From Gliomastix tumulicola (taxonomy: Eukaryota; Ascomycota; Sordariomycetes; Hypocreales; Bionectriaceae): a DNA stretch of 64,000 nucleotides. How positions within the stretch are numbered: the stretch's first letter is position 1; every line of letters starts with the position of its first letter. Positions 1-10,707 of this stretch are shown here, piece after piece. Position numbers and translations under genes: made by a program. A model generated the notes under the pieces. That model searched no databases. It was not told the DNA's origin and saw only the letters and a program-made list of their open reading frames with translations. The stretch covers positions 4,154,001-4,218,000 of the forward strand of contig BCHX01000001.1 of NCBI GenBank assembly GCA_001599755.1, in the 5' to 3' direction.

Positions 1-555
1 AAAGCAAGAGCTCCAGCTGGTCCGTGATGGGCCCATTTTTCGATAGCCCGGTCGGATTTAACCCCAGAATTTACGGACTGGCATCTGATTACGTAAGGGC
101 TGGTCACAGTGTCTCTAGGGTAGTTGCATCCCAGTGGTGCGAATATCCTCATTCACCTCAACTCCCTCTTGAGGTTCACCAATAAGCAGGGTCATGGAGT
201 TTAGAGAGAAGTGCTAATATTCTTGACATCTCTGCTATTATACGGTCATATGTGACTCGTATATACATGCGTTCAACCATCCATACATACACTAAACCGA
301 ACCATACATTCATACATTTCCTCTCATTGATCCCAGCTCATTATCAATGGCGTCAAAACACAAGGTTCCTTCTTTCATGCACGTCCAGTGCTGATACAAA
401 CTCCTTTGCTTCTTCCCATATGTACTTCATGTCTTTGTCGGGAGGTAAGAACAGAAAAGAAAAGAAAAAGAATGGTAAGGGGGGTGTTATCAAAGAGGGA
501 CAGTTGAGATGCCTTCCTTTCAACCTATCTTCAGATTTTATTTCGCTTCCACAGT
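1..555. other. Intergenic, no gene seen
   Basis: This is the left edge of the window. I see no convincing coding frame, tRNA or repeat. The part next to 555 should be the 3' untranslated region of the minus-strand methyltransferase-like gene. The rest may be the flank of a gene lying off the window. Confidence 0.5.
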
Positions 556-3414
556 TTACTCAGCCAAGCCAATCTTGATGACCTGCTCGCCGTCGCGGGG
601 CTTCCGGGCGTAGCCGTTGAGCATGCGGAATCCAGCCTTGCAGTTGCGGCCCTCCTCCATGACGGCAGCGACGCCATCGAGGCACTTGCCGGCCTCCTTC
701 ATAGCCTCACCCGTGGTGACGGTATCGGCCAGTCGCATCTCTCCTGCGACCTTCTCCATCTCGCATCGGAGGAGCCATCGCTCCCAGTTCCAGCCGCCGA
801 CGACGCCGCAGGCGTTGGCGATGTTGTCGGTGCTGCCCATGAGGGGCGCATCCTCGGGCGTGGGCACCTCGAGCTTGTGCATGTTGCGCTTAGCGCCGAC
901 GGGGAGACACATCCACATGCGGCGGGTGTCCTCGAAGCCAGCTCGGGCGAGGCGGCCAAGGAACATCTTGGAGGGGCTGGGGTCGTAGCCGAGGGTCTTG
1001 AGGGAGAAGCCAAACTCGACGCTCTTGGCCAGGCCGAGGGGGCCGGCGTTCATGATGTCAGAGTCGAGGATGGAGAACTCGAGGTAGCCGCCGGGCTTGA
1101 GCACACGCATGCACTCGCGGAGGCAGCCCTCCCACTCGTCCTCGCCGTTCTCGCCGGTGAACTTGAGGATACTGTGCAGCTCGCGAGCGTAGATGAGATC
1201 GAACTGGTTGTCACCGAATGGCAGGCGGGTCAGGCGCTCAACAGCGACCTGGCGATGGTTCGAGGGTCCACGGACGTTGGAGTTGGACAGCTGGCGGATG
1301 GCCTTGGTGGTGACAGTGTACACCTTGGTGTTGGGGTACTGCAGAGCGCAGTGCCAGGCCCAGTCGCAGGTCGACTGGCCGCCGAGATCCAGGATCCTGG
1401 CACGGTCGAGCGTGACGCCGTCAGCTCCGGGAGCCATGCGGGAAAGGCGGGCGAGTCGCTTGGTGACGGGGGCAGTGATGAGACGGCCACCGTTCAGGAA
1501 CTTCATGGCAGCGACGTGCCACGTGGGCATGGCCATCTGGGAGGCAGCCTCGTACTCTCTCTCCTGGCGCAGCTTGTCGAGGTCGATGGTGATGTCGTCA
1601 TCCCCACGAACGACGTTGGTGCTGAGTCGCTTCTTGGCGGACTGGGGGACAACGCTCAGCTGGTACTTGCCGAGGAGCTGGTTGCGGTGGGACTCGCGGA
1701 GCGAAACCCTCTGGGCCTGGAGAGCCTCGAATCGGGTCAGCTGGTGGACAAAGACATCAGTGCCGTGGGCGCGGACGATGTAGTCCTGGAAGGCGCGGTA
1801 GTAGGCGGACTCCTGTCGGACGAGCTTGGAGGGGAGGCGCTTGGGCTGGGCGCTGGCGGAGATGAGGTCGGTGAAGCGGACGGACTTCTTCCTGGGCATG
1901 AGGGAGTCGGCGACAGGGGCGGGTGCGACCTCGGCCTTGTCAGACTCCTCGTCCTCCTCAGCCGACTCGGTGATGGTTTCCAGACCATCCTTGTCGTCCT
2001 TGTCATCGACCGGCTTGAGGTAGGCGCGCTGGGCCAGCAGCCACAGCTCGGTGCGGTCCAGGTTGGACAGAGCCTCCTCCTGCTGCTTTCGGGCGTAGGT
2101 GCCGTCGTACTCGAGAACGATCTCCGTGGGGATATCCTCAGCCTCGGGAGAGGCGGGTGCCTTGATAGTCTCATCGGAAGCCTTGTGCTCGAAGATGGGC
2201 CGGGCGGTGGGCAAGTCGTCAGACATGGCATTGTCAGTAACCTCGACGACACGCTCAACCGGGCTAGTGGAGATGACGCTTCGGTAGAACTCCTCGGCGG
2301 AGTCTTGTCGCTGGGGAACAGCAGGAACGGGAGGTGCGGTGGTGTTCATGTTCCAGGGGCAGCGATAGAACTGCTCAGCAGTCGTGGAGGTCGGGGGAGC
2401 CATGGCGTCAGGGGTCATGGTCGTAACCATGTGCCAGGTGTTGCGGGTGCGGGGAGAGAGCGCCTCGAAGAAACCGCCGGGCGAGGGAATATCCAGCTTG
2501 GTGAGATCGGCGAGCGACTGTCGGGTCGGGTTGGGGGAGAAACCCATGGTCGAGCTAGCCAGGGGCCGGAACTGGGTGATGAGGCGGAGGGGCTGCTGTC
2601 GCATCTCGCTGGTGGGCTGCGATGGTGGCGTCTGAGGAAGCTCGATGACCTGCGCGGGCTGTTCCTCAAAGCTCTCGTCACCGCTGTCGCTGGAGAGCGC
2701 ATGGAGCGTGGCCAGCGCATCGGGCTGGAGGCGCACGCCGGACCATGCCTCCTCGTTGGAACCCTCGTCATTGCCCATGATGGGAGTCGCGGGCGCGCTC
2801 ATGGCAGCAAGCTGCTCAGAGGTCAGGCTCCCGTCGAGGGAGGGCGGAGCGGAGATGGTCGGGATGTCCATAGACTGCTGCTTGTCCATGAAATGGAGCT
2901 GGGCAGGAGACATGGTCAGCTGGGCCGACGGGGTGACGGGCACCGGCGAAGCCATCTTCTTGAAATCCTCCACGAGCGAATTGTTCTGAGGAGTAGAGAT
3001 GGAGAGGCGCATGGGCTGCTTGCCGGCCAGGGAGCTCGACTTCCGGACCGACGACCTGCGCCGCAGGCCCTTGGCGCCATAGTCCTCCTCATCTGAAACA
3101 TCGTACAGATCCTCGAACTCGGTGGCATCGGTGCCGATGCTGGCCCTGTTCCAAGCGTTGGAAGAGCTGGTTGTCGGGGAGGTGTCGTTGGAGGCCGAAG
3201 AAGGTGACGACGGCAGCACGGGAGCGGCGAGATAGTGAACTCCCCGCGGCGTGGGGAAGTGGTCGCTCATCGGTGACAACCAGGCCTCGATCTTGAGATG
3301 TGACCTATCCACGCGCCTTGACTGACGATCCTCAATGTCCTCTTCTATTATGGGATTAAGTCTGTGTCCTCGAGCCAGCGAAGACGGGGTGGGAATGTGC
3401 TGAGTCTCGGCCAT
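556..3414 (-). CDS. Disordered protein with C-terminal SAM-methyltransferase-like domain
   Basis: Single-exon gene of 952 residues. The first ~600 residues are low-complexity, rich in Ser/Pro/Thr and acidic stretches, with an SVRKSS-type basic patch, and look disordered. A class I SAM-dependent methyltransferase fold follows: motif I is ILDLGG near residues 674-679, then FDLIYARELHS (post-motif I/II region) and VLKPGGYLEFS (motif III). This resembles fungal LaeA/UMTA-type methyltransferases in fold only, and the substrate is unknown. Motif I has GG followed by Q-S instead of the usual GxGxG, so SAM binding may be weakened. A 1.65-kb promoter region separates it from the divergent TMA22 gene. 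The ATG at 3414 is the first in the frame and the frame is open throughout. A 739-codon open antisense frame lies across it, best explained by codon bias. Confidence 0.8.
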   Translation of the reverse strand: MAETQHIPTPSSLARGHRLNPIIEEDIEDRQSRRVDRSHLKIEAWLSPMSDHFPTPRGVHYLAAPVLPSSPSSASNDTSPTTSSSNAWNRASIGTDATEFEDLYDVSDEEDYGAKGLRRRSSVRKSSSLAGKQPMRLSISTPQNNSLVEDFKKMASPVPVTPSAQLTMSPAQLHFMDKQQSMDIPTISAPPSLDGSLTSEQLAAMSAPATPIMGNDEGSNEEAWSGVRLQPDALATLHALSSDSGDESFEEQPAQVIELPQTPPSQPTSEMRQQPLRLITQFRPLASSTMGFSPNPTRQSLADLTKLDIPSPGGFFEALSPRTRNTWHMVTTMTPDAMAPPTSTTAEQFYRCPWNMNTTAPPVPAVPQRQDSAEEFYRSVISTSPVERVVEVTDNAMSDDLPTARPIFEHKASDETIKAPASPEAEDIPTEIVLEYDGTYARKQQEEALSNLDRTELWLLAQRAYLKPVDDKDDKDGLETITESAEEDEESDKAEVAPAPVADSLMPRKKSVRFTDLISASAQPKRLPSKLVRQESAYYRAFQDYIVRAHGTDVFVHQLTRFEALQAQRVSLRESHRNQLLGKYQLSVVPQSAKKRLSTNVVRGDDDITIDLDKLRQEREYEAASQMAMPTWHVAAMKFLNGGRLITAPVTKRLARLSRMAPGADGVTLDRARILDLGGQSTCDWAWHCALQYPNTKVYTVTTKAIRQLSNSNVRGPSNHRQVAVERLTRLPFGDNQFDLIYARELHSILKFTGENGEDEWEGCLRECMRVLKPGGYLEFSILDSDIMNAGPLGLAKSVEFGFSLKTLGYDPSPSKMFLGRLARAGFEDTRRMWMCLPVGAKRNMHKLEVPTPEDAPLMGSTDNIANACGVVGGWNWERWLLRCEMEKVAGEMRLADTVTTGEAMKEAGKCLDGVAAVMEEGRNCKAGFRMLNGYARKPRDGEQVIKIGLAE

Positions 3415-5064
3415 GTTGTCGGTGTTGTACGGTCAAGCTATAACCAGATAGCAGACTGTAGGCTGATCCTCTTCCCAGAAACACTGTCGCAGGATAAAAA
3501 AAAAATACTATAGTCGATTAAGTGACTTAAGGATATCGACGACCAGCGTCAATCAAGTCAGAATAGCGAAGAAAAGAAGAGTGAGCGTTTGAACGACAGG
3601 CTGCTTCGATCAACGAAGCGACTAAAGACAAGAAGACGGAAAGAGAAAAGGGAAAATAAAGAAGCAAAAGTATAATTAGGTCGAATAGAAGGTGGGGAAA
3701 GGAAAGAAGGGGGAAAGGGAAGAAGGCCGCAGCATGAAGGCCCGGGGGTGAGTGAAGGTCTTATGAGAGCCAGTCACGCTGGCTGCCAGTCCGGATCTTG
3801 AGGTGAGAGCGCCGGGTGGGGGACGGGCCTCAGCGCCTATTCTCGATACAGGCGGTTGGGGCCCTTGGCAGCACACATCTGGACCGGTGGATGATGTCGT
3901 GAAGCCCCGGATCGAGCCCAAAGGTGGAGCTGCTGCATGGCTTCCGAGCGGCGGGAGGACAGAGTCTGCATCGTCGCGCTGTGACAGCACCTGCGGAAGT
4001 ACATGAAGCCCATCCTCGGAGGTGAAGAAAAGGCCTCCAGCGGCCAATCAGCGCGCTCGGCCGTGTTCTATTTCTGGACGACAGCCACGAGAGGTGTGGC
4101 TGGCAGCGGCCTTTGATGGAGCTTGCAGCACCTTCAGCGGCCATGACTGGCTGGCGCGCGGGAACGGTGGTGGGGCCGGCCTTCTGATTGGGCCACGCGA
4201 TGCACCAAATCGGCCAATCAGCGCCCACGGGCGTTTCGGACGGGCGGTTAAGCACAGCAGAGCAATATTTCGCTGAATTGCTTCCCTAGTCCGTCTCGGC
4301 ATTCGAGCGTGAGCGCTTGCGTGATGCATATCATCATCATGGCAGACGGTTCATGTGCGATGCAGCCGTTGGGGCTTCATGTCCCGCTCGAGCCAATGGA
4401 GAGGAACCGGGCCGTGCGCGCCCAGCACACCTCCGAGCCACGCGCGGGCGCATCCACACGTGTGAAGATTGCAAAGAAGGATGGTTGACGCCGAGCCGGT
4501 GGCTTGTTCTCGTGCCACATCGGATGAAGAATCCTCACGCCATGTCTCGGCTCTGTGAACAGCTGTGAACAGCTGTGTCGTGGTTACCCTCTCTCTATCT
4601 CGTGCCGGCCGCCCAGGCTGGCCTCGCTGTCAGTTCGAAACAGTGCATGGCGCAGAACCCGCTGGCTCTTGTTTCTCCTGGCCCCAAGCCATGTCAAATC
4701 CCGGCGTTTCGCCATGATCGATTGGCCGGGACGGTGAAGGAAACGAGACGTAACCGCCATGGATCCAGGCACTTGTGACAGGGCTGTTGCGCGGGAGAGA
4801 AAGAAACATGGGAAGTCGCTCAAATCAAGAGTTCCCCACACAAATCTTCATCAGATTGGATCGCAGAGCAGCAAGTGGGGCCAGCCCGTTTTAGGCCTGT
4901 CGCTGGGCTTCTCAACCTCGTTCAATGAGAGCCCCTCCATCCGCTGGATTTTACCCCGCCATGGCTTTTGCTTGCACGACCGGACCAGGACCTCACGCGC
5001 GCGTCTTGTAACAGTGACGGCAAACACTGTAACCAGGACACCCGGATCGCGACACAGCAAAGGT
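3415..5064. promoter_or_regulatory. Long divergent intergenic region with CCAATCA boxes
   Basis: 1.65 kb between the minus-strand methyltransferase-like gene and plus-strand TMA22. Short open frames exist but look like chance. A 14-base word containing GGCCAATCAGCGC occurs at 4041-4054 and again at 4211-4224, and a reversed CCAATCA lies near 4185. CCAATCA matches the fungal HAP (CBF/NF-Y) complex site. A small tandem duplication of CTGTGAACAG-type sequence lies at 4553-4576. No RNA gene was recognised. Confidence 0.5.
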
Positions 5065-5994
5065 ATGGCAGACACCGAGCAGCCAGAGGGCTCGTTGGAA
5101 CCGCAGGGTCGAACTGTTATTTACTGCGGAGGTAATGTCCAGCTCCGAACTCCAATTTGAAGACTCCCGTCCCCAGTCTGTCAATCCATGTTGTGTTGCA
5201 TGGCCCTGAGCTACATGAACCTCTTATTTCTAACGATGTATCCTTCTAGTTTGCACTCTCCCTCCCGAGGTCCGTACACTCTACTTCGTCGCGAACCGAT
5301 TCGAACCAGAGTCTAACACTCATGACGCCGACTAGTACTGCGAGTATGGAGGCACCGTGAAGAAATGCCAGGAATGGCTAGAGGAGAACCACCCCGACAT
5401 GTACGAGGTGATCTGGTCTGAGGGTGCGTCCCAACATACATCCCCGTCCTGTCCAACCCAAGCCATCGCTGACCCCTAGTGAACCTCCCAACTCACAGAG
5501 GCACTCGAAGCTGCGACCGCATCCCTCTCCCTCGATGCCCAGAAACGCGCCGCCCGGGATGCACAGAAGAAGGCCGCCAAGGCTGAGGCTGCTGAGGCAA
5601 AACAGGCCGACAAACTAGCTAAAAGCGTTGTCACCATCAAGCGAATCGAGCGGAACAAGAAGAAGTTTGTCACCGCCGTCGTAGGCTTAGAGCCCTTCGG
5701 TCTGGAACTGAAGAAGGTGCGGCCCTTCTCCCCACAGACACCACACTCAGCTGAACCCTCGAGGTCGGGGGCAAGGTACACTAACGCTTCTCCCAGGTGG
5801 CCAAGGATCTCGGCAAGAAGTTCGCAACCGGCTCGTCGGTGACAAAAGTCCCCAGCGGAGGAGAAGAGATCGTCGTCCAGGGCGACGTCAGCGACGAGCT
5901 CCAAGAATTCCTGCTGGAAAAGTACAAGGAGATACCCGAGGACAACATAGAACTTGTGGACGACAAGAAGAAAAAGAAGGCGACTGCTGGGTAG
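5065..5994 (+). CDS. TMA22: Translation machinery-associated protein 22 (DENR homologue)
   Basis: Five exons: 5065-5131, 5250-5269, 5336-5423, 5499-5716, 5797-5994, giving 196 residues. The product is the DENR/DRP1 homologue, which acts with Tma20/MCT-1 on the 40S subunit in ribosome recycling and re-initiation. The N-terminus carries a cysteine cluster (C21, C24, C31, C40) typical of the zinc-binding DENR head. The C-terminal SUI1/eIF1 fold includes KSVVTIKRIERNKKKF and TGSSVTKVPSGGEEIVVQGD. Exon 2 is only 20 nt, yet it encodes the VCTLPPE part of the cysteine cluster, so the micro-exon is needed. Splice sites are GT-AG; the second intron begins GTCCGT, an unusual donor. The divergent upstream region holds CCAATCA boxes. 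Identification is firm; exon borders rest on frame and family sequence. Confidence 0.92.
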
Positions 5995-6255
5995 CGGTGC
6001 GTTTACACATACGCAAATTTTCGTCAAGGCGATTCTTGATTAACAACCACAATGAGCCATTCTGCATAGAAAAAGGAAGCATAAGAAGCCACGGCCTGTG
6101 TGGTTCAGGCTTCATGTCCATATCATCAATATTTGACCATGCTCTCCCAGAAACATATCCCAGCTCATTCAATATAATAAGCTTTAACAGCGCCAAAACC
6201 CCGCCCAATCCCAAAAAAAACAGAACACCAAATCATGACAATATTCGCCCATCGC

Positions 6256-7458
6256 TCATCCCCGATTCCTCAAAACGCGGCCTGCCCGCGTGGTTGTGGG
6301 TGCTGCAGGCTTTGCCGCCGTGGTCTTCTTCGCGTCCCCACTCGCAGTGCCCTTGGTGAGTGACGCAAGCCCCCCTTTCCTCTTCGTAGCCGCCGTAGTG
6401 GTCTTCGCGGCAGTCTTCCTGACAACCGTGCTGGTACTTCCGTCGCTCGCTTCGCTGTTTGCGCTGATTCGACGACCGGTGCGGGTGGCCGGCCTCGACG
6501 CAGGAGCTCGGGATGCGGCGGGGGCAGCGGCAGCGGCAGCAGCGCGTCGGGTCCTTGTTGCGGGAGCTGCCGCGGCCGTCGTGCTCGAGCTGCTGTTGGA
6601 TGTCGTCGTGACCTTTCTCGCACCGGCGGCCCGCGATGACTTTGCCTTCTCGACAATGTTTGAGAGGAGATTCGTTGCCACAGCGGTGCGCGAGCCTCCG
6701 GCCTTGAGGGGCGAGCCTGGTCTTGCGATCTGTGACTTGGCTGGGGATACAGGGCGGCCATTGTTCAATCGAGAGTTGGACGATGTCGGCGAGAGAACCT
6801 GTGCAGGTCGTACGGGGCCTCCTCCGGGGACCTGACCACGCGTCTTCTTCTTCGGGTGCTCCATGTTCTCCACCTCGTTCTCCTTGTCGTAGGACATCTC
6901 ATCACTGTCGCCAAGTCAGCTACCATCCATTTTCTTGTTCCCTTTTCGCTCGGGACGCGTCTTACCTCGTCCGCTTGAAAACGCGCCCAGGGCGCTGCGC
7001 ATGGGCAGCTGTAGGCTGAGGAGCCGGCTTGCGCGGGCTTTGGATAGGTGCATCCTTGAGGGGGACAGGCGGCGGCGCCGTCAGTTGCGCCGCGCGCCTC
7101 TGCTTCTCTTCCACTTGACGAATGAGCTCCTCCATCTTGAGCTTACGCAGCGGCGCGGCGATCCGGTTCAGTCGAATCTCTATCCTGGAGCGCAGGCCCT
7201 GCGCCTGAAGGTGGTACTGCGCCCTCAATCGCCTGGCGCGTTCGGTGACTGTCATTCGCGGGTTAGCATAGGATGGCGACGCGTGATGGGCCTGGCTGCC
7301 TAGTAGGGTCCCGTACTCTCTAGCTGCAGGTTGTCAATGAGAGCCTGCTTCTGCCTCAACGTGATGCCCATCTTCCGCTGTTTGATCGGGCTCCGCTGGA
7401 GCTCTGGTGTTGAGATGGCCTCGTTCGAGACGCGCTTCTTAGGTCGCCCGGGTGCCAT
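6256..7458 (-). CDS. NBL1: Borealin N-terminal (Nbl1-like) chromosomal passenger protein
   Basis: Three exons: 7458-7317, 7248-6966, 6904-6256, giving 357 residues. The conserved part is at residues ~30-85: GITLRQKQALIDNLQLE joins across the first intron to ITERARRLRAQYHLQAQGL, then SRIEIRLNRIAAPLRKLKM. This is the Nbl1/Borealin N-terminal helix, which bundles with survivin (Bir1) and INCENP (Sli15) in the chromosomal passenger complex. The remainder is basic, low-complexity and Ala/Thr/Arg-rich (TRTRRAAAAAAAPAAS), like the long tails of filamentous-fungal homologues compared with the 73-residue yeast Nbl1. The start at 7458 begins MAPGRPKKR. It is divergent from RPN10. The family is clear; the tail is variable and low in information. 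Confidence 0.85.
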
Positions 7459-8032
7459 ACTGTCCGATTTTTGTGGTATTGTAAGGAGAAAGCGGGTTCG
7501 CGGTAAGTTTGGGAAGTGATTTCTGATGCACAAGATTGTGTAAAAGCCGCGATAGAATCGTTGGCAGCGAGAAATTGTTGAATTGTTTGAACTTGATGAA
7601 GTGCTGGATCTTTATCTGAGGCTCACCCACATTGAAGTTCGGAGCTCGAAAGTAAACAAACCGGCAGTGACGACCGGACCCATTTCTCTCTCCATTAGGT
7701 AAGCAGATTGTCGGTTTCCACATCTATTCTGGACCAATCAGCCAGAAGTTCGAAAAGCCCCACATTGGTAGCTGCCAGGCTGAACCACCTTACGACATCG
7801 GCAGCTTCCCATCCATTGCCTGCTCCAACACTCATCCAGCTCTCTTCCTCCCCCCGCAAGGTCAATTTCGTCGACCAACCCGAAGTCTCTCCTCACAAGG
7901 CTTTACTCTCATCGCCTCAGGTATCCGAGATCACATCGGTTCCTCCGCTCCACCCACCTTACCGAAGAAACCCGCACATCCCACATCCCCCACGAGCGCA
8001 GCTGGTCGACACCAGCAACAAACCCGCCCAAG
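7459..8032. promoter_or_regulatory. Divergent promoter NBL1-like / RPN10
   Basis: 574 bp between two divergently transcribed start codons. The right half is pyrimidine-rich, as is common upstream of fungal start sites. The open frame that extends upstream of RPN10 here is not coding: it carries no conserved residues and RPN10 has a clear ATG at 8033. Confidence 0.5.
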
Positions 8033-8973
8033 ATGGTTCTCGAGGCCGTCATGGTTGTCGTGGACAACAGCGAGCACGCCAGAAACGGAGACTACCAGCC
8101 GACGCGGTTCGACGCCCAGTCCGACGCCGTCAGCACCCTCTTCCAGACCATCACCAACGGGAACCCGGAGTCGTCCGTCGGGCTCATGAGCATGGCCGGC
8201 AAGGGCCCCGAGGTGCTCACCACCCTGACGACAGAGCACGGCAAGGTCCTGGATGGCCTGTACCGCACAAAGAAGAAGCTTGGCGGGTCGTCGCATCTCA
8301 AGACGGGCATCCAGGTGGCTACGGTAAGTTCCAGCATCCCCAGAGGGGGCCGAGCTTCAAGAGAAGGTTTGCTAACATGTGCTTCTTCTCCCAGCTCGCA
8401 CTTAAACACCGACAGAACCGCGCCCAGCGCCAGCGAATCATCGTCTTCATCTGCTCCCCCGTCGCCGACGACAAGAAGGAACTCGTCACGTTGGCCAAGA
8501 AGATGAAGAAGGGCAACATCACCGTCGACTTCGTCCTCTTCGGCGACATCGACGACGACGACTCGCAGGAGAAGCTCGAGGCCTTCAACGAGGCCGTCAA
8601 GGGCAGCGAGGGCTCCCACCTCGTCGTCTTCCCGCCCAGCAGCAAGCTCCTCGGCGACCAGCTCGTGTCGAGCCCCATCCTCCTCGGCGACCACGCGGGC
8701 GGCTCGGCCGACGTCGGCGGCGGCGGCGGCGGCGGCAACGAGGAGTTCGAGTTCGGCATCGACCCGGCGCTCGAGCCGGAGCTGGCTCTGGCGCTGCGGA
8801 TGAGCATGGAGGAGGAGAAGGCCCGACAGGAGAAGAAGGCCAAGGAGGAGGAGGAGGCGGCCAAGAAGGCGTCCCTGGGCGACGTGAAGGAGGAGGACGA
8901 GTCGGGCGGCGGCGGCGGCGCCAGCGGGAGCGGAGACAAGAAAGATGGTGGCGATAAGATGGACACATCATGA
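8033..8973 (+). CDS. RPN10: 26S proteasome regulatory subunit Rpn10 (ubiquitin receptor)
   Basis: Two exons, 8033-8323 and 8395-8973, 289 residues. The N-terminal von Willebrand A domain starts MVLEAVMVVVDNSEHARNGD and continues through VGLMSMAGKGPEVLTTLT and RIIVFICSPVADD (about residues 1-190). One ubiquitin-interacting motif follows near residue 240 (DPALEPELALALRMSMEEE). A Glu/Lys-rich coiled stretch and a Gly-rich acidic tail end the protein. Rpn10 sits at the base-lid interface of the 19S particle and captures polyubiquitin. The intron has a GTAAGT donor and CCCAG acceptor and keeps the frame (QVAT-LALKHRQN). Length and the single UIM fit fungal Rpn10; the animal S5a form has two. A GGC repeat at ~8717-8736 encodes a poly-Gly linker before the UIM. 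Confidence 0.95.
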
Positions 8974-9193
8974 GTCCAGATCTCTTGCGCGAGGCCCTGG
9001 TCGTCTTGAGGTTCCTTTTAGAGGCGTGGGTGTATTAATAGGCTATTGGGCATGGCATCACATGGTATGGCAATAGAAAACAATACAATTCAGGACACGG
9101 CGTCTGCTCAGATAATGCGAGTAATGGCTCATGAAATTCATTGCACGGCTCTATGACAGCTTAATAGTCCCATCCCGTCACATACTCCCCCGT

Positions 9194-9801
9194 CTACCTA
9201 TTGTTAATCTCCCTAATGTAGGACAATAGCTTCCGGTCGAATATGTCGCAACGTATAGGCATCTCAAGCGAGTAGAACGGGTTCTTCATAACGTAGTCCG
9301 AGTACAGATCGTAAACCCGACGCATGGTCACATCCAGGTTTGTCTGCGTCGTGTCGGTGAAGAGCAGGAATTTGGTCCCAGTGAGCGTGTTGAAGCACTG
9401 CATGCGGAAGTTCTCCGACTCCAGGACCTCGAGGCCCGACGGCGGCTCCGGGCGCGACCCGGGCTCGCGAGGCGTCCGGCTCTTGACCGGGTTGACTCTG
9501 GCTGTGATGGCGTGGACGCTAAGGGAAAAGTATGAGCTTTCTGGTCTTTGATCCGCGGCTGATGCCGGAGGATATTCGGGAAGGGGGGTGAGTGAGCTAC
9601 CCGTGAAACGTTCCCGCGAGGACGAGGAAGTCGTTGGTGCTGATCTTGTTCAGACCATCGTGGAAGTTCTTGTTGTAGACCAAGCCGCCGGCCTTGTTGA
9701 TGACGATGAGAGCGAAAACGACCCTGTTCGCGAGCAAGACACTATGAGCTCATGGACATGGGTGTGATTTGAGAGGGAATGGTCTGGACTAGGCATTACA
9801 T
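9194..9801 (-). CDS. TRS23: TRAPP complex subunit Trs23 (TRAPPC4)
   Basis: Proposed exons 9801-9800 (the bases AT only), 9723-9601 and 9518-9194, giving 149 residues. Exon 2 encodes VVFALIVINKAGGLVYNKNF and exon 3 encodes GTKFLLFTDTTQTN and MKNPFYSLEMPIRCDIFDRK, diagnostic of the sybindin-like longin-fold subunit Trs23, which acts in the TRAPP exchange factor for Rab Ypt1 in ER-Golgi traffic. The longin frame has a stop upstream and no ATG between that stop and the first conserved residue. The best start joins AT (before a GTAATG donor at 9799) to G at 9723, making ATG-GTC-GTT. The branch site of that intron is weak, so the first exon is less certain than the rest. Confidence 0.85.
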
Positions 9802-10707
9802 GACGGCTGTATGTTTTGGCTGAAAGCACAAGCCTTGCGAGGTAAGATGTGGTGATGGCGCCGTTGGGCTGTCAGGATCTCTAGTTGACAACCATGAGCC
9901 ACGTGCGTCCTATCATACTCTGAATTAGCCAAATTGCATACAATAGTAAGTATAGAAAACCAACACACTTGTTCAAATACACGGCCGTAATGAGGGGATC
10001 GAAGCCTCGCGCGCGGGCTTTCGTTGTACTCTGTTTGGCTTGTCACAACTGATTGTCTAGGGTGGTTGTTTCATTCCGCAGCCGACTCCTTTTGGGTGAG
10101 ATGAAGGTCCGTTGGGATGAGTTGGAGTACAGAATGAACTAGACCTATTATGGAAAGCCATGGTGATGAATCTCCCCTGCAATGCGCTTTGCACCCGGTA
10201 GCACGAAGCTGGACAAAGAAGATAGAATAGCAGCATACTCTCATTCACTATGAAAAAAACTAGATTCGCACGACGAATTGATTTGATATGCTAGTAATAT
10301 TCGTATTCTTCTCTATTATCAGCGCCTGCGACCCCTAAGCCACTGATTCGCTCGTCGATTCCGTCGGCTTCTATTCCATCTGGTTCTAAGTAGCAGGGGG
10401 GCGTTTTAGCACACCCTCCAAACTCGCACAGTGCTCGGCCCCATTGAGGCTCCCCAAAGCTTAAGCCTCGCGCAACCTTACGAGCGCCATCTATATTGTT
10501 TCCCCCCCTCCTACGCCAACCCCCCCACGAACCTCTACTCCGTCGCTCGCTCTCCAACACACCAGCTTGTCAGTCGCCGTCCAAAGCATTCTTCATTCCC
10601 TCCCCCCTACCGACGCGCGTGCCGAAAAAGCCCCAGGGCAGCTCGACAAGATAGATCATCGACATATCACTGCTCGACCACCTAAATAAAACACACAGTT
10701 CGCAAAC
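9802..10707. other. Intergenic, divergent TRS23 / RPB4 promoter region
   Basis: About 900 bp with short unconserved frames only. The segment 10490-10640 is strongly pyrimidine-rich on the plus strand (runs of C and CT), typical of a fungal core promoter and 5' leader, here of RPB4. Confidence 0.5.

Noticed and set aside
877..3096. 739-codon plus-strand open frame opposite the methyltransferase-like gene
   Set aside because: Low-complexity Gly/Leu/Val/Glu composition with no motifs; it is the mirror of a GC3-rich gene in which antisense stops are rare.
3676..4841. Cluster of overlapping 80-140-codon frames in both directions
   Set aside because: They overlap on both strands within a promoter region and have no conserved character.
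5288..5325. GATTCGAACC word resembling a reversed tRNA B box
   Set aside because: It lies inside a TMA22 intron; no A box, acceptor stem or T-run accompanies it.
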